49,184 nucleotides of DNA from Welwitschia mirabilis (taxonomy: Eukaryota > Gnetophyta > Gnetopsida > Welwitschiales): assembly GCA_051453625.1 (NCBI GenBank), contig JBOZIK010000001.1, positions 63,188,898 to 63,238,081 of the forward strand, read 5' to 3'. Numbering within the stretch: the stretch's first letter is position 1; every line of letters starts with the position of its first letter. This document shows positions 45,753 to 49,184 of the stretch, one piece after another. The translations under genes and the position numbers were made by a program. The notes beneath the pieces are model-generated. The model was not told where the DNA came from, did no database searches, and saw only the letters and a list, made by a program, of their open reading frames with translations.

Positions 45753-46440
45753 ATTTTTATGGTAGACTTGGTCATTCTAAAATATTTTACAAATTTAGAT
45801 ATATGATGTTTACTTCTAAATATGTGAATACTTTACCATTTAAATTTATCCCTAAGAAGAATATACCATTTAAGTCAAATAAAACTAAGTGGGTTAAAGC
45901 TAATAGTCTTTAAAGCTTTATGTCATAGATAAAGTGTACAGAATCTTATGTGAAAAGTTGTTATCTATATAGTAGTTCTTCAATGCAAATGATAGGAAAT
46001 AAATAACATTTTCAAAGGTTAAAGAGTATAAATGGTGAAGAAGTCATTTTTGAAAATAACCAAATAGCGAAAATAGAAGGTATAGGAAGCATCAAAGGAG
46101 GTATGTCATTTAATCTGAACGATGTACTTTATGTGAATGGTTTACAACATAATTTATTAAGTGTTAGTCAACTATGTGATAAAGGAAATAGAATAATCTT
46201 TGATAAATATAAATGTATAGTTGATAGTGAGAAAACAAATAATGTTTTTTCTATGTAAAATGTGTTAATAATGCTTATAGATTAGATGTACAAACTCTTG
46301 ATCAATCAATACATGTAAATCAACATTTTAGGGAAGATAGTGATAAAATTAAATATATTTCTATTTAATATGATGTAAACTTCAATTTTGGTAATCATCT
46401 TATCTCTTATAAAAGTGATTTGAAGTTCAATATACCATCT
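45753..46440 (+). pseudogene. Protease region of element D, broken
   Basis: Still in the gag frame: FYGRLGHSKIFYKFRY, a second knuckle-like C-to-Y segment, then KTKWVKANSL, CYLYSSSSMQMIGNK, stop, HFQRLKSINGEEVIFENNQI, AKIEGIGSI, DVLYVNGLQHNLLSVSQLCD and KGNRIIFDKYKCIV. This is the copia protease: W-LDSGCSxHMTG, F-DN--GKI-GIG and NVLLVDGLKHNLLSISQLCD. The catalytic Asp reads Tyr (TAT at 45968-45970) and the Gly reads Ser. After 46260 the frame fades (AYRLDVQTLDQS may be the start of the pre-integrase region). The gene ends in unrelated sequence near 46440. Confidence 0.82.
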
Positions 46441-46813
46441 CTTAGCTGATTGCAAGGCGGTTGACTGGATCTATGATTTGGTTGATTGGATGTGGTTGGT
46501 TGACCAGCCTGAAAGCCTAGTCGCCTAGACCCCTTTTAGCACTATAAACCCATGTCTCAACAAGTTGATTGGATGTTCAAGCAATCGACCATATTTGATG
46601 GATTACAATATGGAAGTACAATAAATGGACCTGATTTCTTTGTAAAATCCTCCCTATTTTCTTTAATCTTTAAAAGAACTAGAATCCTAACTTATTTCCA
46701 TCTCAATCTAGTACCTCCAAGCCTTCAGATCTATGAGTTTCTTCAAAATTAAGAGAGATTTGTAGCCAGATCTAGTGATTTTCTCAGTTTTTCTTCTCTT
46801 CAAAGGTCTTAGA
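46441..46813 (+). other. Non-coding stretch with LTR-like motifs before the extra ORF
   Basis: It contains GGCGGTTGACTGGAT, GGTTGATTGGA, GGTTGACCAGCC and CAATCGACCA, the same motif class as in the LTR of D, then CACTATAAACCC and a pyrimidine-rich leader. The small open frame 46552-46752 crosses it and is not called a gene. Similarity to the LTR of D is in motif type only; the long blocks do not match. Confidence 0.5.
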
Positions 46814-47847
46814 ATGGCAGCCAACACTTCTAGAAGAGGTCCAACGAAAGGTGCTTTAAGGGAACCTTCTTCTATGGAATAACTAAAGAAGACTTGGATA
46901 AGTCCTATGAGAAGTTAGAAAAGAAACTTGTGTGCCAGGAGTGATCTGTTACTTCATCTGAGATTAGGGAGCTATAAGATATCATTCAACTCTTAAGAGA
47001 TCAAGATCTAGATCATTTCTTAGATGTTTTAGGTTCTACATATCCATTTCTTACTAGAATGTTTTACTACAATGCTTCTTTTAATCGTGATATCAGGACT
47101 CTAGAAACCCTAGTTTTAGGTAGAAGGATAAGAGTAATAGTAGATCTTATTTTTGAGCTAACTGATCTTCCATGAGGAGACTATGTGGAATTTTGGTCTC
47201 TGAGAGATACAATGGAAGATAAACCAGTAGTCACTAGGAAGATTCACGGTAAAATACATTCTTGGAAGCATACTCTTTCTACTTCTCTGTTGACTTTAAA
47301 ATATCACTTTATCCATTTGATCTTTACTTATAATTTTCTTCCTTTAGCTGGCCATCGTGATGAGGCCTCTAGCTATAGAGCTTATTTGATGTATTTGGTA
47401 GGAACTGAGTATTCCATTGATGCTTCTACCATAATATTAAAAAATATGGCTTCATAGTTGGAGTAGCATAGAGCTAGGGATCTACCCTACTCTATGCTTA
47501 TCACTAAAATTTATTGCCATTTCTATATTAATTTGCATTCTTCTTTAGAGAATCTTCAGCCCTTATCACCCCTTGGGTGTTCAACTTTGTCTTGCATGCA
47601 TATCTTTGCTCCTTCAAATAAATACCATTCTAGAATCCCAAAGGCAACATCTCTAGATGAGGCTCTTTCATATTTGAAACAAATTGACTCTAACACTAGG
47701 CATATGAAGGAAGCACTCATAGTAGCTAGATATGACATTGCAGATACCTCAGCTGAAGGTACTAGCTCTGCTCATACTAGTAGAAATGAAGAAGATTCAA
47801 ATGAGGAATCTGAAGAAGAAGAAGAAGAGGAGGAGAAATTAAATTAA
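46814..47847 (+). pseudogene. Env-position ORF of element D, few lesions
   Basis: A start at 46814 gives MAANTSRRGPTKGALREPSS, then a frameshift near 46865, after which one frame runs to TAA at 47847. It has about five stops. It includes DLDKSYEKLEKKL, DHFLDVLGSTYPFLTRMFYY, NASFNRDIRTLETLVLGRRI, FELTDLP, LSTSLLTLKYHFIHLIFTYN, FLPLAGHRDEASSYRAYLMY, LPYSMLITKIYCHF, SLDEALSYLKQIDSNTRHMK and a Ser/Glu-rich acidic tail. The pattern of a R-G-R-I block, a helical middle and LPYGMLLTKIFxHF is that of the extra ORF of several plant LTR elements. Membrane topology of a real envelope is not evident. About 345 codons. Function unknown. Confidence 0.6.
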
Positions 47848-48655
47848 ATCCTTCTTATTTTTTAGATCTTTGTTGTATTGTTTTCTCTTTTGCTCTTGCT
47901 ATCAAAAAGAGAGATTTGTGCCTTTTTGTGGAATTGTATAGATGTATGCTCTTGATGAGCATTTCTTTCTTTCTTATCTAGTATGAAACTTTGTAATAGT
48001 TTGTTTTGTTAATAAATTTAGTCTTATGTTTGAGCTTAGTCTTTACATTATTTTGATATTCCTGAGTACAATATCATTTGGAACAAAATTAAAATTATCA
48101 TTTCAATCAAAAATGACTTAAATTGGTTTTGATCATATGCTACATTATATTTTGATATTATAGTATTCTCAAATGATATCATTTAAATATGCATTTCATA
48201 AGTATTATTTTGATTATTACTTTTGGTAGAATTTTGGGCATATTCAAAACTTGTCTTATTTAAAAGCATAACTTCTCTATTCAAAATGCCTAAATATGTT
48301 TCAAAATTTTGGCTTATCATTATTTATCATTTGGTATAAACATAGGGAGAAAAAATATATTTGTTAGCTATGCCCAAATATGATTGTTATCTTGTTTGCC
48401 ATTGATGTCAAATGGGGAGAGAAGATGTAGTATTTTGAAATTGCTCTTTATATCGTAATTTTTGAAGATTTTGTGTTATTTAGTCAAAGGGGAAGAAAAG
48501 ATTCTCTATCTTACTTTTTGCTTACATATGTATATGTCTTAATGTAAGAGGAAGTTTTTTTATTTGATTTTTTTAATATGCTCTTAAAATATTTAGTGAA
48601 TAAGTTTAAGTTATTTGAATCTTTAAAATCACTAATTTGTTTGCCATCAAATGTC
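47848..48655 (+). other. 3' untranslated region of element D
   Basis: T-rich, no gene. It contains purine-tract-like blocks at 48393-48430 (TTTGCCATTGATGTCAAATG, GGGAGAG) and 48481-48502 (TAGTCAAAGGGGAAGAAAAG), similar to the true tract at 48656. Confidence 0.6.
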
Positions 48656-48667
48656 AAAGGAGGAGAT
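48656..48667 (+). other. Polypurine tract of element D
   Basis: AAAGGAGGAGAT directly before the 3' LTR. It follows TTTGCCATCAAATGTC, as in SIRE elements. Confidence 0.75.
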
Positions 48668-49184
48668 TATTGAATTATATTTGCCAATTAATGTCAAACT
48701 AATTTCTTTGGTGTAATGCAAATTTGTTAGATATTATGTGCAAATGAGTTTGAGTTATGCAGGTAAAAGATTTAGACCAAAATTCATGAAAGAAACTACG
48801 CAGTTATGTTTACTTCTATTGGGGGTCAACCAGATCCTAGAGGGGTTAACCGCACTTGAGACAGACATAAAGAATTAAACTGAACCTACAGGGGTTAACC
48901 AGATTATGAAGGGGTCAATTGGACCTATGATCTTAAAAGCTAGTATCCCTAAACCGAATGGAAAGGGATCGACTGAATATTCAAGGGGTGAACCAGATTT
49001 AAGGAACTGACAGTTAAGTCCCAAACTGAGAGGAAAGGGGTCAACTAATTTTTCATGGGATCGACCAGACCTAAGAAGCTGACAGTCCATAGTTATAAAC
49101 CAAGAGAAAAGGGGTTGACTAGACCTAAGATGGGGTTGACCGAGTTCTTATGGGGTCAACTGGATATTTATAGAGTCGACCGAT
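48668..49184 (+). repeat. 3' LTR of element D (first ~517 bp)
   Basis: It starts TATTGAATTATATTT, the first G of TG having become A, and follows the 5' LTR block by block until the window end. About twelve GGGGTCGACC-like motifs are seen between 48820 and 49184, many decayed to GTTAAC, GTCAAC or GTTGAC. The open frame at 48875-49090 (minus) is made of this repeat. Confidence 0.85.

Larger units (their letters stand above)
43076..49184 (+). mobile_element. Element D: Ty1/copia, SIRE/Maximus-like, lacking most of pol
   Basis: The LTR at 43076-43930 is matched by a partial copy from 48668 to the window end. A Met-type primer site follows the first, and a purine tract AAAGGAGGAGAT precedes the second. 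The interior encodes a copia Gag with a zinc knuckle, a protease, then a long ORF just upstream of the 3' LTR. No integrase, RT or RNase H is present. The junction phrase TTTGCCATCAAATGTCAAAG, then GAGGAG is characteristic of SIRE elements. The left flank is GAGCC; the right end is outside the window. It is inserted in the presumed gag of element F. Confidence 0.82.

Noticed and set aside
48875-49090. 71-codon open frame (minus) with repeated VDPF phrases
   Set aside because: The repeats reflect the GTCGAC motif array of the LTR of element D read backwards.

Overview
The window is a block of nested, heavily decayed LTR retrotransposons from a plant nuclear genome, most likely an angiosperm. 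The element types point to this: Tekay/Del-like chromoviruses with a chromodomain remnant, Athila/Tat-like Ty3/gypsy elements primed by tRNA-Asp, and a SIRE/Maximus-like Ty1/copia element. No host gene, tRNA, rRNA or CRISPR array was found. The sequence is AT-rich and CpG-poor. Almost every coding stretch is a pseudogene whose stops look like Gln, Arg or Trp codons changed by C-to-T or G-to-A, as expected of long-methylated repeats. All domain calls come from translating by eye and recognising family motifs; no search was run.

Layout, left to right. (E) 1-9896, plus strand: a Tekay/Del-like chromovirus with the tail of its 5' LTR (1-679), Met-type PBS, gag, PR, RT, RNase H, IN, chromodomain, PPT and a 3.6 kb 3' LTR (6312-9896). 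9897-14440: no recognisable gene, several short tandem duplications. (B) minus strand: an Athila/Tat-like pol cut in two. RNase H and the later part of RT lie at 14440-15162; the rest of RT and the end of PR lie at 27857-29060. (A) 15163-27856, minus strand: an Athila-like element inserted in the RT of B. It has both LTRs, a PPT, a putative env-position ORF, IN, a remnant of RNase H, PR, gag and a tRNA-Asp-type PBS; its RT is missing. Its 3' LTR carries a further insertion around a sequence gap.

29061-30378 and 40709-43075 appear to be the start of another Athila/Tat-like element (F), plus strand: LTR sequence, a PBS at 40788 and a degraded gag-like stretch. It is split by (C) 30379-40708, minus strand, a Tekay-like Ty3/gypsy element with long, internally repetitive LTRs. 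(D) 43076 to the window end, plus strand, is a SIRE-like copia element inserted in F. It has gag and PR, then an env-position ORF, but no integrase, RT or RNase H; its 3' LTR runs off the window.

Inferred order of events: B is older than A; F is older than C and D; F may itself have landed in B near 29.1 kb. Nothing here looks able to transpose: the visible RT and IN active sites are mutated or missing. Eight runs of N (13-860 bases in most cases, 100 in two) interrupt the sequence; the two 100-N runs have duplicated flanks and look like assembly artefacts.
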